64,000 nucleotides of DNA from Pogostemon cablin (lineage: Eukaryota > Streptophyta > Magnoliopsida > Lamiales > Lamiaceae), in NCBI GenBank assembly GCA_023678885.1, contig CM043012.1, positions 15,660,036 through 15,724,035 of the forward strand, in the 5' to 3' direction. Position numbers and translations under genes: made by a program. This document shows, in pieces, positions 13,490 to 25,072 of this stretch (the first letter of the stretch is position 1; the number at the start of each line of letters is the position of its first letter). The notes beneath the pieces are model-generated. The model was given only the letters and a program-made list of their open reading frames with translations, was not told the origin of the DNA and did not search any database.

Positions 13490-14470
13490 TGAGCATTTCA
13501 TGAATAATTTACATTATATGAGAAAAGTAATAATATTTAAAAAAAAAAAGTTACTCACTATAATATTTTTATTAAAATTTGATAAATAATTATGAAAGAG
13601 ACCCTAATTTTTACTCCATATATATAATTAAAATTTGAAAATCGATGTTATTATTAAAAGGCTTGTGTAAGTTATTTCTTTTATTTATGACGAGTCTCTA
13701 TCTAATTACTAGTGTACATCCACTTATTGTTATTCTGTTTTCAAATCTTTCATGTGAAAATGATACTGTACCTAGAATAGAAGAGTGAATGTGGTCTCTA
13801 AATCTAAACATATATTCAGGATAGAAGAGTAAATATAGTGTCTAAATCAAATTATACATTTTAGGAGTATGATTAATTATATGAATAATGGTTATTAAAA
13901 TATGTTATTTTATAATATAATGAATTATACATTAAAATATGATTTTAAAGTGTTATTATATAATTTATTATTAGCATATTTTAACTAGAAATAAGTAGTA
14001 TACTAAATAATAATCACAATTTAGTAATAAATCGGCTCGTCTCACAACCTATCTCACTAGGGGTGTCCCATTTTTTTCTAAAATATAAGTAATGCTAGAT
14101 CATTATTTATTGAAATTCTCGTCTCTGTTGTGTTCGACTCTTTGTAAATCGATGGACCTGTTTCAAATCATCAAAGATTTGCTGAAAAGTCTCGTGGGTC
14201 GGCCCTAATTTGAATTGTGGGAAAATGGGCTTCTATTAATCTTCCATGGGTTCCATTTTTAAGATCAAAGTCCAAAAATCAAAGTAGTAATTTTTTTGAA
14301 GAGAATGTGGGCTGACCTTAATGAAATCAAGAAAATGGGCCTATAGTTATTTGGGCCGATCATGGTTGGAAAAAATGGCCCAGTTTAATTGCTAAAATGG
14401 GCTGGATGATCAAAGGGGGCCGTTTGCCAAAGAAGCTTATCCTTCATCAAAACACTCATTTCCACATTAG
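13490..14470. other. Intergenic, no gene seen
   Basis: AT-rich with no coding content. About 14140-14440 is less AT-rich and contains several GGGCCY-like words (for example TGGGCCTATAG, TTTGGGCCGATC), but no element ends were found. Confidence 0.4.

Positions 14471-14471
<1 letters not shown>

Positions 14472-14542
<71 letters not shown>
14472..14542. repeat. (TA)n microsatellite, about 34 units
   Basis: Long uninterrupted TA run, read directly. It is likely to be polymorphic. Confidence 0.95.
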
Positions 14543-14544
<2 letters not shown>

Positions 14545-14844
14545 CTATTGGTACACTTAGGTTTTCCGCTATTTTGTTTTTGTCTTTAATAAGGGTAACG
14601 ACCCTATGTTAATAGGTAGATTACCTATATTAAATTATGATATTAATTATAGTTAATTATTTACATTAATTAGTATATTTATATGATTTGCTTATAAATA
14701 TGTACATTAATTAATATGTTTTATTTGAAATCATGAATTATAAATATGATTGATAATTACGTATTTATTTTTCTATCAATTTATTATTATTATTAAAAAG
14801 TGTTTTATTTAATTTTAAAATTATAAATTAATATTATTTTTTAA

Positions 14845-15069
14845 TACTTCCTTCGTCCCTAGGTCCCATTTTACCATTTTAGTTGTCCTACCCAAAGGAT
14901 CTCATTTCATTTTTTAAACACATGGAACCCACCCACACCCACTAATACAACTAAAACATAGGGCCCACACACTCACTAATACAACTACCCACTACACATT
15001 AAATAGTAATACTCCTTAATCTATGTGCCCAAAAGTAAATGAAACTCTTACCAAGGGACGGAAGAAGTA
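14845..15069. mobile_element. Stowaway-like MITE (copy 4)
   Basis: Starts TACTTCCTTCGTCCCTAGG and ends AAGGGACGGAAGAAGTA, with TA at both tips and the family's typical interior (ACCCACACCCACTAATACAA). Confidence 0.85.
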
Positions 15070-15707
15070 GAAGATTATAAATTGATGTTTTTTTTTAATC
15101 AACTTATACCATACATATGAGTATATTTTATATATTTATGTGTTTAATATGTAGTTGATTAAGAAATATAACATTTTAATATATACTGTGTAGCTTATTA
15201 GTATTGTGTATGAGACCCATGAAGATATATTGATTGTTTTGTATGGGTCTCATTTAAAAAAAATAGAAATGTAATAATATTTGTGGGACATACTATTTAA
15301 TAAAATATGACAACACTCATGAAATGAAGAGAATATATTTTTCTAATAAAAATTGGGTGGGATGAATGGAATATATTTGTTTAATTTTTAAATTATAAAT
15401 TAATGCCATTTATAATACAAGATCATAAATTAATATTTTTTTATTATCAATTTATGTCTTACATATTATTATTTTAATTTTTAAATTATAAATTAATGTC
15501 CTATTTTAATAAAAAATTAAAAATTAATGCCATATTTTTTTTATTTATCACTCTAAGTCATACATTATGTAATATGGGGTATATGCATAATTTTAATAAA
15601 ATGTAACAATATTTGCGGGACGGGTGGGAATATATATTTTTGGTGAACTTTATATAATATACAAAACGTATTTTGGGGTATATTTCATAGATATAGTGGG
15701 TTGAGAA
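15070..15707. other. AT-rich remnants of MITE-like sequence
   Basis: Phrases of the MITE family interior (for example TGTATGAGACCCATGAAG) recur in inverted orientation around 15180-15260, suggesting decayed copies. No gene seen. Confidence 0.4.
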
Positions 15708-15873
15708 TACTCCTTTCATCCGCACCAAAGGTTCACATTTCCCTTTTTAAACACATGGGACCCACACACATCACTAATACAATAAATTTTTGGGACCCAT
15801 ACACCTCACTAATACAACTACCAACTACACATTAAATAATAATACTCCTTAATCCACGTGCAAAAAGTAAATG
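15708..15873. mobile_element. Stowaway-like MITE, truncated (copy 5)
   Basis: Starts TACTCCTTTCATCCGCACC and runs through the usual interior to CGTGCAAAAAGTAAATG. It then joins a different inverted fragment at about 15872 instead of its own right end. Confidence 0.65.
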
Positions 15874-16080
15874 TCCCATGAAGATATATTAATAGTTTGT
15901 TGTGGGTCTCATTTGCCAAAAAGAGAAATGTAACAATATTTGTTGACTATTTTTTAGTAAAATGTGACAATACTAAATGGGACCACATTTTGATAAATTA
16001 ACCCATACAAAACAATCAATATATCTTCATGGGACACACACAACACTAATACAGTTATCTACTATATATAGATTAAAATA

Positions 16081-16725
16081 TTGGGTTGGTCTTGTGTGAA
16101 TTCGTATAAAGTGAAATCATTTTACACTTTTTAAAATAATTATTACTCTCATTATAAAATATTATCACTTCGCTATAAAATATTATCAATTTTTATTTAC
16201 ACTATAAATTGTTATAAAATTGCATTATCATTTTTTTTAGAAAAAAATTAATAATTATATACACATAATATATTTTAATTTAAATAAAATTCTAATTATT
16301 AAATAAAATTAAATGTCATTTTGATAACTTATTCCCGTACAAACGGGTCAAGTGCTAGTTCATTAAAACAATCATAATAATTAAATAAACCCCGACTAAT
16401 ATTACATTCAATTTTTGAGACTATACTCCCCCTTGGCCGACTCTTCATCGTTATTATACTAGTTTAAGAGAAATTATTTATAATTTTTATTTACTAGCAG
16501 TTTTATCAAATAAATTAAAGTAATTTATGTATATTGAGTGAGAGCAATACTTTTGAAAGTATAATGTATTGAAAGGTTATTTATTTTAAAATTTTTATTA
16601 CTACTTTTAAAAGATAAAAAGTGTAACAAGAAAATGTATAGAAAAGTGCGAAAGTTAATACTTGGGGAAGCATTTTACCCTTAGGAACTTTAATCTTTAA
16701 CATAATATTAATTCTTACTCCCTCC
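16081..16725. other. Intergenic, possible decayed MITE at about 16081-16360
   Basis: The words GTGTGAATTCGTATAAAG at the left and CCCGTACAAACGGGTCAAG at the right suggest faint terminal symmetry, with repeated TATAAAATATTATCA inside. The evidence is weak. No gene seen. Confidence 0.3.
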
Positions 16726-16840
16726 AAATTTTTCATAAAGTGAATTGTGGAGCTTGTATTAATATTTGGATTATGGGCAATATCTTTTTCCAAAAGAGTA
16801 AATGAATACATTTAAATTGAATGCTCAAATAAATGGAGTA
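16726..16840. mobile_element. Short Stowaway-like MITE (copy 6)
   Basis: TACTCCCTCCAAATTTTTC at the left and AAATAAATGGAGTA at the right make a ~115-bp hairpin-like unit with TA tips. Confidence 0.6.
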
Positions 16841-16897
16841 CATTCAAATTGAACTTTCAATAGAGTAAAAGTGGATCATGGGTGGGATTTTTTTAAA

Positions 16898-17203
16898 AAA
16901 GGTAAATTACCAAAAACTCCCTCAAGGTTTGTCCAAATTACCAAATAAACCTCGTGCTTTGAAAAATTATCAATTACCCCCTTTAAAAAAATTTTTTTAA
17001 AAAAAATAGTGAAATTTAAAAATACAATGTTAAATATATGGGTCTTAATGTCATTTTCATCCTTCTTTATTTTAAGAAAAAGTGTATTTTTATTAATGTT
17101 CAAATAAAAAACAAGTTAAAGGGGGTAATTGGTAATTTTTCAAAACACCAGGTTTATTTGGTAGTTTGGACAAACCTCGAGGGGATTTGGTAATTTACCC
17201 TTT
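16898..17203. mobile_element. MITE with ~85-bp terminal inverted repeats
   Basis: The left arm begins AAAGGTAAATTACCAAA and contains GGTTTGTCCAAATTACCAAA and AATTACCCCCTTT. The right arm is its inverted copy (AAAGGGGGTAATTGGTAATT ... GGTAATTTACCCTTT). The arms pair over roughly 85 nt with a loop of about 130 nt. No TSD could be fixed because both flanks are poly-T/A. Confidence 0.85.
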
Positions 17204-17884
17204 AAAAAAAAGTACTTTTTTTTATATCTCATGAAAATTTATTTATAAAACGTTTCATGTGTTTTTTATAAAATTATAAAATAAATTTTGTGATTTGTAA
17301 AATGAAATGATAATTTTGAAATTGAGTATTACGCGAGTTAAAAATTTTTTTGTCACATAACTATTTAAAACTTTAGATTTTATCCCAAAAAAGATATTTG
17401 TATCGATTTTGTCCCATAACTATGAGTTTTCTTTCAATTTTGCCCAATTTTCGGCGGAACCCTCAATTTTCGCTGGATATTGGTCACGTGCGTTTCACGT
17501 GAGTGATGAATTTGGGAGTTCCAGCGAAAATCTAGTGTTCCGATGAAAATTGGACAAAATTGAAATAAAACTCATAGTTATGGGACAAAATTGATACAAA
17601 TATATTTTTTTAGACAAAATTTAAAGTTTAAAAAGTTATGGGATAAAAAAACTTTGGGTTAATTCATAAAAAATTCACCACCTTATTGGGGGTTTTCAAA
17701 TCTATCACGATTTTTATTTTTGTCAATTCAAAACACGATCTATTTAATATTTTTAATTCTTTCACAAACTTTTATTTTTGTCAATTTAATACGCGATCTA
17801 TTTATTATTTTCAATTCTATCACAACTTTTATTTTTTGCTATTTGATACACCACTTATTTTATTTTTTCAATTCAATTAATTTC

Positions 17885-17930
17885 ATTATTTTTATTATTA
17901 TTATTATCATTATTATTATTATTATTAAAA
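17885..17930. repeat. (TTA)n microsatellite
   Basis: Mostly ATT/TTA trinucleotides with one CAT interruption. It lies at the inner end of the left foldback arm. Confidence 0.8.
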
Positions 17931-18137
17931 GTAGAACTATGTAGTTATTAATTAATGGAATTAATACTCCATCCAAATTTTTTATTTTTATTTTTAAATT
18001 TAAATTGGTTACTAATTAATTCCTTTGCCATAAAATTATTTATAAAATTTTTATTTTCAATAAATAATTTTATTTATATTATATTTTTATTGGAGTTGTG
18101 GATTTACTGTATAATAATAGTGATAGGTTCGAACAGA

Positions 18138-18186
<49 letters not shown>

Positions 18187-18187
18187 G
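18138..18187. repeat. (AAT)n microsatellite
   Basis: About 16 AAT units in the loop of the foldback element. They give an apparent poly-Asn reading frame that is not a gene. Confidence 0.9.
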
Positions 18188-19098
18188 AATTTTATTCGTT
18201 ATGGTTAAAAATAATTTTACATAAAGGTCGACCAATTAAGATAATTTTTTAATCACATGTTAATTTACTATAATAACATAAATAAATGATTGGCTTGTGT
18301 GTATTAATTAATTTTTAAATAACTTTTATTAATAATAATAACGCTATTATAATAATAATAATAATAATGAATTTAATTGAATTGAAAATATAAGATAAGT
18401 AGAGTACGAAATTGCAAAAATAAAAGTTGTTATAGAATTAAAAATATTAAATAGATCGTGTATTGAATTAACAAAAATATAAGGTCGTGATAAAATTGAA
18501 AATATTAAATAGATCGTATATTGAATTGACAAAAATAAAAGGTCGTGAAAGATTTGAAAATCCCAAATAAGGTGGTGAATTTTTTAGGAATTAACTCAAA
18601 ATTTTTTGTCCCATAACTTTTAAAATTTTAAATTTTGTCCCAAAAAAGATATTTGTATCGATTTTGTCCCATAACTATGAGTTTTATTTCAATTTTACCT
18701 AATTTTTGTCGGAACCCTAGATTTCAGCTGGAACCCCTAAATTCATCAGTCACGTGCAACGCACATAACCAATATCCGGCGAAAATTGAGGGTTCTGGCG
18801 AAAATTGGGTAAAATTGAAAGAAAACTCATAGTTATGGGACAAAATCGATACAAATATTTTTTTTTTGATAAAATCTAAAGTTTTAAATAATTATGGAAA
18901 AAAAAAAACTTTTAACTCAGTATTACGCTATGGGATTACAAATGTCGTTTTTATAAACTTGGTTATGCACACAAAAATAAGAAGGCTGAACTTGTTTATT
19001 GAGTATCAAGAAGTTAGCCATAATGTTCTTTTCACCTCATTGAGGTTTAGGATCTTCTTTTAATCAAAATATGATCACCGGATTTCTTTTTCGCGTAG

Positions 19099-20001
19099 GT
19101 GACGGAGCTGAAATGCGGCGGACTATTTATCGGAATGTCTTTCGACCACCGTTGCGCCGACGCCCACTCGGCCAACATGTTTCTCACTGCCTGGGCCCAC
19201 ACTTCTCCCCTCCTTCCGCCGCTCCATTTTCAATCCCCGCCGCCCTCCACAACCGCACAAATCGCTCGACAAACTCTACGCCTCGCTGCCGCCACAACCA
19301 TCCACCGCCGACCACGACTGCCTAACCAGCCGGATCTACTACATCACGTCCGACGAAATCGATCGCCTCCAATCCCAAGCCAGTCTCAACGGCACCAGAA
19401 GAAGCAAAATCGAGTCCAGCGCATTTCTCTGGAAGACCATGACCGGCGGCGCCGATGATCACTCGAAGACGGCGAAATTAGGCGTCGTGGTCGACGGAAG
19501 AGCGAGGCTGAGCAACAGAACTACGTCGTTGGAAGGCTATTTCGGCAACGTGCTTTCGATCTCCTACGTGGAAGCGAGCGTTGGGGATCTCAAAACGGCG
19601 TCGCTCGGGGAGGCGGCGGAAATTGTACACGAGTGCATATCGGCGGCGTCCACGGCTGAGCATTTCCTGGCGCTGATAGATTGGGTGAAAGTGCGGCGGC
19701 CGAAGCCGGCGGTGGGAAAGTGTACTTAAAAGATGAGAGTGATGAGGCGGCGGTTGTGGTGTCGTCGGGGCTAAGGTTTCCGGTGGAGAAGCTGGATTTC
19801 GGGTGGGGCGGGCCGGATTTCGGGTCGCACGAATTCCCTTGGGGCGGTGAAACCGGGTACGTGATGCCGATGCCGAGTGTGAAGGGGAATGGGGATTGGA
19901 TCGTGTACATGCATCTGAAGGGAAGACACCTGGACCTGGTTGAGACACGTGCGCCTCACGTGTGCAACCCCCTCGATCGTGAGTATTTGAATCTTGTTTA
20001 G
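19099..20001 (+). pseudogene. BAHD acyltransferase, 3' exon only, frameshifted
   Basis: BAHD enzymes transfer acyl groups from acyl-CoA to alcohols or amines in plant secondary metabolism. After a splice-acceptor-like CGCGTAG at 19098 the frame reads VTELKCGG, then the catalytic HxxxD as HRCAD. Next come SRIYYITSDEIDRLQ, YFGNVLSISYVEASVGDLK and the structural DFGWG motif (LDFGWGGPDFGS), ending REYLNLV-stop at 19999-20001. The exon start at VTxxKCGG matches the usual intron position of this family. Two frameshifts break it: one near 19250-19270 and one near 19722-19727 (GGGAAAGTGTAC, which creates a premature TAA). The 5' exon, roughly the first 150 residues, is not in the upstream 1.5 kb, which is filled by the foldback element. 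The segment is far more GC-rich than its surroundings. I cannot assign a substrate. Confidence 0.88.
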
Positions 20002-20880
20002 TACTTCCATTGCATGAAAATCGTGATTAGTTGTGTAATGATTAACTAATGGTGCTTAACCATGTATCAGGACTACTTTAATTTCTCCAAATATGTAATG
20101 ATTAACTAATGGTGCTTAAACATGTATGGTTTCATATCATACATTATGTTACTTAGTACTACTACCTTTCAAATCTCCTTTGTGATTTGATATAAATGAA
20201 AATTGTGTTTATTCTTGGATTTATTTTTCTTTAAATCTTAGAAATTTCAATTGAAAAATCTCAACAAGTTACATGGGCTGTCCAACTCCTTCAAATTGAA
20301 CATGTAATTAAATGAAACTTTGGGGTATTTGGTATTTTTAGTTGTTGGTATTTTTAGTTGGAATAAGAATGGATATGAATCAAAGTCATTTCTTGTATAT
20401 TGGGAGGAATGGTTAATTTCCACAAAAGTAAGAATGTTTACTCTCATTTTATCACACCAATCGTTCGAGATAATTTACATTCTCATTTCTCATCCTCCAA
20501 ACTCCTCTACCAAACACTCTCTTATCAGACTAAATGTACTCCTCCAAATATGCAGTTTGAATCTCTACTCCACAATATGTAGCTTAATCTCTATTTTATA
20601 ATATTATTTCATTTTCTGTTTCATAACTTATTTGTTATTCAATACTATATCTAATTATTGACCATTAAATCCTTATACAAGTGGTGATGATTTAGACATT
20701 GATTATAACACATGTCAAATATGGTGATTTAGACATTAATTATAACACATGATAAATATTTAACCTGTGGAATAAGAGATGAAACACGGAAATGAAATAG
20801 GAGATAAAACACGTTGCGTTGATAAACCAATTTAGTAATAAAATTAAAATTTTACCAATGAAATATTTTGTTGATATTTT
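20002..20880. other. Downstream of BAHD remnant, no gene seen
   Basis: A ~30-bp phrase (ATGTAATGATTAACTAATGGTG..., about 20033 and 20094) is repeated, with the word CATGTAT following each copy. The rest is AT-rich without coding motifs. Confidence 0.4.
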
Positions 20881-20892
20881 TTTTTTAAGTGA

Positions 20893-21057
20893 TTGGTTAA
20901 AGAAATCGAACATTTAAATGGGCTAGGGAGTGTGAGCAAATTCGATGTGTATGATTATTTTCGTTACAGGTAAAAAGTGTTTGGTTAAAGAAATCGAACA
21001 TTTAAATGGGCTAGGGAGTGTGAGCAAATTCGATGTGTATGATTATTTTCGTTACAG
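20893..21057. repeat. Perfect 77-bp direct duplication
   Basis: Identical 77-bp units at 20893-20969 and 20981-21057, separated by 11 bp. Each ends TTTTCGTTACAG, a 3'-splice-site-like string. The second unit runs into an open frame (SKFDVYDYFRYSLGSQTSG) of about 40 codons that I do not recognise. Identity of the units implies a recent duplication. Confidence 0.9.
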
Positions 21058-21269
21058 TTTAGGCAGTCAAACAAGTGGGCTTAGCCCATTAATCGATCAA
21101 TACTTTGATTCCATAACCCAAATACCAATATCCAGAAATTAGATGGCCCATCGCCGAACAACATTTCAATAAAGTGAAACAGAGGAGTGTATGATTTGGA
21201 ACTGGTTTACACAAAACCCTTGGAAAAGTCAATGGAGTATATCCTAATAATTAGCATGCCATTATAATT

Positions 21270-21521
21270 TACCCCCTCCATCCACGATAAGATTTACGCT
21301 TTTTATTTTAGATTATCCCAAGTTAAGGTTTATATTTTTTTATTAAGTTGATCTCACATAAAATAATTAATTATTTGTATGTAGGACCACACACAACACT
21401 AATACAACTACCCATTTTACATTAAATATTATTTCTCTCACTTCATTACACATTAAAATATTATATCTCTTAATTTCCGTGTAAAAAATAAACGTCAACG
21501 TTAACGCGAGACGGGGGAGTA
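21270..21521. mobile_element. Stowaway-like MITE (copy 7)
   Basis: Starts TACCCCCTCCATCCACG and ends GCGAGACGGGGGAGTA, with the typical interior. Confidence 0.8.
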
Positions 21522-21620
21522 TACCATAAGAACAAACCTATATGAATTATATGAATAAATTATATTATTAAAATTCACACCAAGCAGTGAGAATAAATAT
21601 TAAAGTTTAGGGGAAAATAA

Positions 21621-21851
21621 TACTCCCTTCGTCTCGACCAAGGGTGCATTTTGTTTTTTTGCACGTAAATTAAGGAGTATTATTATTTAATGTGTAGTGG
21701 GTAATTGTATTAATGGGAGTGTGGACCCCATATTTTAATTGTATTAGTGAGTGAGTGTGGGACCCATGTGTATAAAAAATGAAAGGGAACCTTTTAGGTG
21801 GGACGACCAAAATGGAAAAAAAAAGACCCTTGGTGTGGGACGGATGGAGTA
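21621..21851. mobile_element. Stowaway-like MITE (copy 8)
   Basis: Starts TACTCCCTTCGTCTCGACC and ends GTGGGACGGATGGAGTA. The arms extend inward (CAAGGGTGCATTTT against its inverted partner near 21820). Confidence 0.85.
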
Positions 21852-21853
21852 TA

Positions 21854-22121
21854 TACTCACTCCCTCCCACAAAATTTTGCATGCCTCTACCGGCACAGAG
21901 ATTAAGAAAAGTGATAACTTTTAGGGGTATAATGATATTTTTTTATAATAAATAAATGATAAAGTATGTTAGGTATTTTAGATAAACATATATATTTTTG
22001 TAAATAAAGTGTATGGGGAAGGGAGATTATGTTTGATTGTTTGCTTTTTTAGAAATTTGCAAACTTTTATGGGACAACTCAAAATACAAAGTGTACAATT
22101 TGAAATGGGATGGAGGGAGTA
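21854..22121. mobile_element. Stowaway-like MITE (copy 9)
   Basis: Starts TACTCACTCCCTCCCAC and ends ATGGGATGGAGGGAGTA. It abuts copy 8 with almost no spacer, so the two lie back to back. Confidence 0.75.
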
Positions 22122-22708
22122 TATTAGAAGGCTTCCTAAATTTAGGATATAAAATAAATTATGAAGCACAAGTATTTTATATGAATTACAAAGATTAAAT
22201 TAAAATTGTATCCTAACCAGAAAATTAATATGAAAGGTGTGCAAGTATGCAGCTGAATGTTTGTGATGAGAATCACCATTTGAAGTTAAAGGATAATTAT
22301 CGAAACTCTGGCTCAGGTTTGGAGTTACGATGATAAAGAATCGAGACTCTGACTCAGGCCAAAATATCAACGGGTTACTCAAAATATACTAAATAATATC
22401 TTAATATCTAAATATTAATAAATATAATAATAAAAAAAAATCCAAATATGGATTAGTTTGGTGCAACCCCTCAAAAAGATTATTTTTTAAATATGAAAAA
22501 ATACTTTTTAGATATATAAAGGGTACTCTATTAGAAAGAATTAACAATAGTAATATAATTTTTTTATACAAAAAAGTAATCGTCTCTTATCTGTTGGAGT
22601 ATACTGTAAGGTAACCTTCTATTATATTATTAAAGAGTAATCTTGATTTCACCATGAAATCGATTTCATGCTATTTTTTGCGTGATGAACAAGACTCAGA
22701 TATAATAT

Positions 22709-22911
22709 ATTCTCTTCATTCGGTTCTAAAGTGTCCGTTTTTTTTTGCATGTGGATTAAGGAATATTATTATTATATGTAAAGTGGGTAGTTGTATTAGA
22801 GGAAAGTGGTGGCCATATTGCGTACTTTTTACTAAATAGGGGAAATATGTACCTTTGAATCAGACGTCAAAAATAGTAAAATGGACACCTTAGAAGTAGA
22901 CGGAGGGAGTA
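22709..22911. mobile_element. Stowaway-like MITE (copy 10)
   Basis: The left end is diverged (TTCATTCGGTTCTAAAGTG). The right end AAGTAGACGGAGGGAGTA and the phrase GACGTCAAAAATAGTAAAATG are shared with the copy at 56241-56440, so these two form a subfamily. Confidence 0.75.
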
Positions 22912-24176
22912 ATTGTTTTATAAAGTATATTAATCGTATTAATAATGATTTACTATTATTTGTTTTTATGTCATTTATTATTATATACATATGCTTTTAT
23001 CATAATTGAAGATTTTGTAGAATGATTTCATAGTAATTGTTTTTATAGAATCATGAAATTACAATCTTAATTTATGATCACAAATGTTAGCATGATTTAT
23101 TTATTTATTTTAAATTAAATTTAAATTGGGAAGAAAAAGTCTCTCCCTCTTTCTTGTACTTTAGCATATTTGGAAAGCATAAAAACAAGCATGTGGAGGA
23201 AATATAAGTTGAATAGGTAAAATTAGAGATCAATCATGGAAGCAATCTTTTGGTTGGATGGACAGCCTGTTTCCAAGCCAGAACAGAGCGGTGACTTTTT
23301 TAATATATATATTCTTTTTAAAATTTCATTAAATATACATCAAACGAAGAATAAAATGTAAAAACATGACACAATACTTATTTATTATTTTGTCAAAGTC
23401 AGAATATCTATGATGGACTATCTATTAGCTACATATATTCTCCTAACATCAATGTTCAAATTGTTAAATATATAAAAAAAATATATCACAACAAATACGA
23501 TCCATAAAACAAACTCTCTTCCTCTTCCAATCCTCCTCTTCTTCTCCTTTCTTTCTTTCCCTTTTAAAAAAAATTAAAATTAAAATTAAAATTAAAATTA
23601 AAATTAAAATTATATAGTAATTCATTTCTCGTTCTATTTGAGATTAAAACTCTTTAGTGAATGATATTTTGTACAATCAGGTTATATGCACTCTATCTAT
23701 TATCTCTTACACACATCGTAAACTTTCTTAAATATATCACCTTAACTCTTATACATAATATGACATAAAATTAAAACATGCATCACTTGAATCCAAAAAA
23801 ACTTATATACATAAATTTAAATATATTTTTAGGTTTATTTAATCCAATTAATTATAAATTCATATTTCATTACTAATTTACTCATTTTTCTAAAAATGCT
23901 AACTCTACACAATATTAACATATTCACATTACTACATATTAAAAAAATATTACTTCTAAAATTTTCACTTTTGTTAATCAAGATTTAACAACTTTGTTCA
24001 CCATTTATTATTTAATCATCCAAAAGTATTTATACTTTATTTTACATTACACTCTTTTTTAATTCATCTTCAAACTTTAAACTTTACGCATATTTTTCAC
24101 TGATATTAAGAAAATTTTCTTTTTGATTTATTTGTATGGATAGTTTAATATTTTTTATAATAAATATATTATAAAA
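22912..24176. other. Intergenic; (AAAATT)n run at 23567-23612
   Basis: AT-rich sequence without coding motifs. A hexamer microsatellite (ATTAAA-type, about seven units) lies at 23567-23612, just after a CT-rich tract (23516-23565). Confidence 0.5.
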
Positions 24177-24261
24177 TATTCCCTTTATTCTATAATAAGT
24201 TTCACATTTACTTTGTAAATTACAAATGAAAGGTGAAACTTATTATGGAATGGAGGGAGTA
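24177..24261. mobile_element. 85-bp hairpin MITE
   Basis: TATTCCCTTTATTCTATAAT at the left pairs with the right arm ending TATGGAATGGAGGGAGTA. The arms also share AAGTTTCAC and its complement GTGAAACTT. Almost the whole unit is stem, so it looks like a minimal deletion derivative of a Stowaway-like element. Confidence 0.8.
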
Positions 24262-24658
24262 TGTTATTATTTGTATAAGATGTTAATTACAAATATGAAA
24301 GTAAATTGTATTATTCCCTCTGCTAATTACTTTACACTTTTATTTTTGTTACATTTTTAAAAATGAGAAAAATGCATCTCAATAACACATTCCAATAACT
24401 TTACACACATTTTTTTAAAAATTCTCTATAATATTCACTTTTAACATACTTCTCAATAATTGTATACATCTTAGCATCTATACGAAGTATATATAGAAAA
24501 ATAGTAATCCTTCACTTCAAGATTACTTGCTGCACACTTTTCTTTTTATCGGTCGTAAAAAGACTTACATATTCTTAAAATGGAAATAATACACAATATT
24601 AACACCTTTATAATATCACAATATTACAAAAAAATGACACCTTCTTTTTACACACAAT

Positions 24659-25072
24659 TGTTAGGATAAACAGATCACCATTCATTCATAAGGGACAAAT
24701 AAAGAAGAGTATAAAAAAGCACAACACAAGAATTTACGTGAAAAACTCCAAAATCGGAGAAAAACCACGGACCGAGAAAATATCACTATGTAAAAAAATT
24801 TTACAATCACACAGAATTTCTCTCTCCCGTCCCCAATCCCTACAATCTTATAAATCTTTGACTAATTCACACCTTTCTCCTCATTCTCACAACCGAGAAT
24901 CCAACAAAGGAATTTAAATAGAACCAAGCACGAAGATTAAAGTGTACTTGATTGATGCACTTAACATCAAAATCAGGGACCTCCTTAAATAGCATAAGAA
25001 TTCCTCCCCTTTTGATCTCCCATTCGATGTGGGACAAAAACAGCCTCTTTTATATTTGATAAAAGACCAACA
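24659..25072 (-). repeat. 3' LTR (left copy)
   Basis: 414 bp, TGTTAGGATAAACAG ... AAAAGACCAACA on the plus strand. About 90% alike by eye to the right copy; landmarks such as GAATTTCTCTCTCCCG and ATTCGATGTGGGACAAAA are shared. Confidence 0.92.

Larger units (their letters stand above)
17335..18918. mobile_element. Giant foldback element with 10-bp TSD (MULE-like)
   Basis: The whole 1,584 bp is an imperfect inverted repeat centred near 18127. It begins GAGTTAAA, ends TTTAACTC, and is flanked by the direct repeat AGTATTACGC (17325-17334 and 18919-18928). Each arm has two parts. The outer ~325 bp (17335-17660 and 18590-18918) is itself a smaller palindrome built on TTTGTCCCATAACTATGAG. The inner ~240 bp (17662-17885 and 18360-18590) contains repeated TTTATTTTTGTCAATT phrases. 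The loop holds (TTA)n and (AAT)n microsatellites. No transposase is encoded. A 9-10 bp TSD is typical of Mutator-like elements, so MULE-type mobilisation is the inference. Confidence 0.88.

Noticed and set aside
17955..18224. Open frame with a poly-Asn tract
   Set aside because: The frame is produced by the (AAT)n microsatellite in the loop of a foldback element.
19478..20010. Minus-strand frames opposite the BAHD remnant
   Set aside because: The plus strand carries the recognisable acyltransferase motifs in order; the minus frames are proline/serine-rich shadows.
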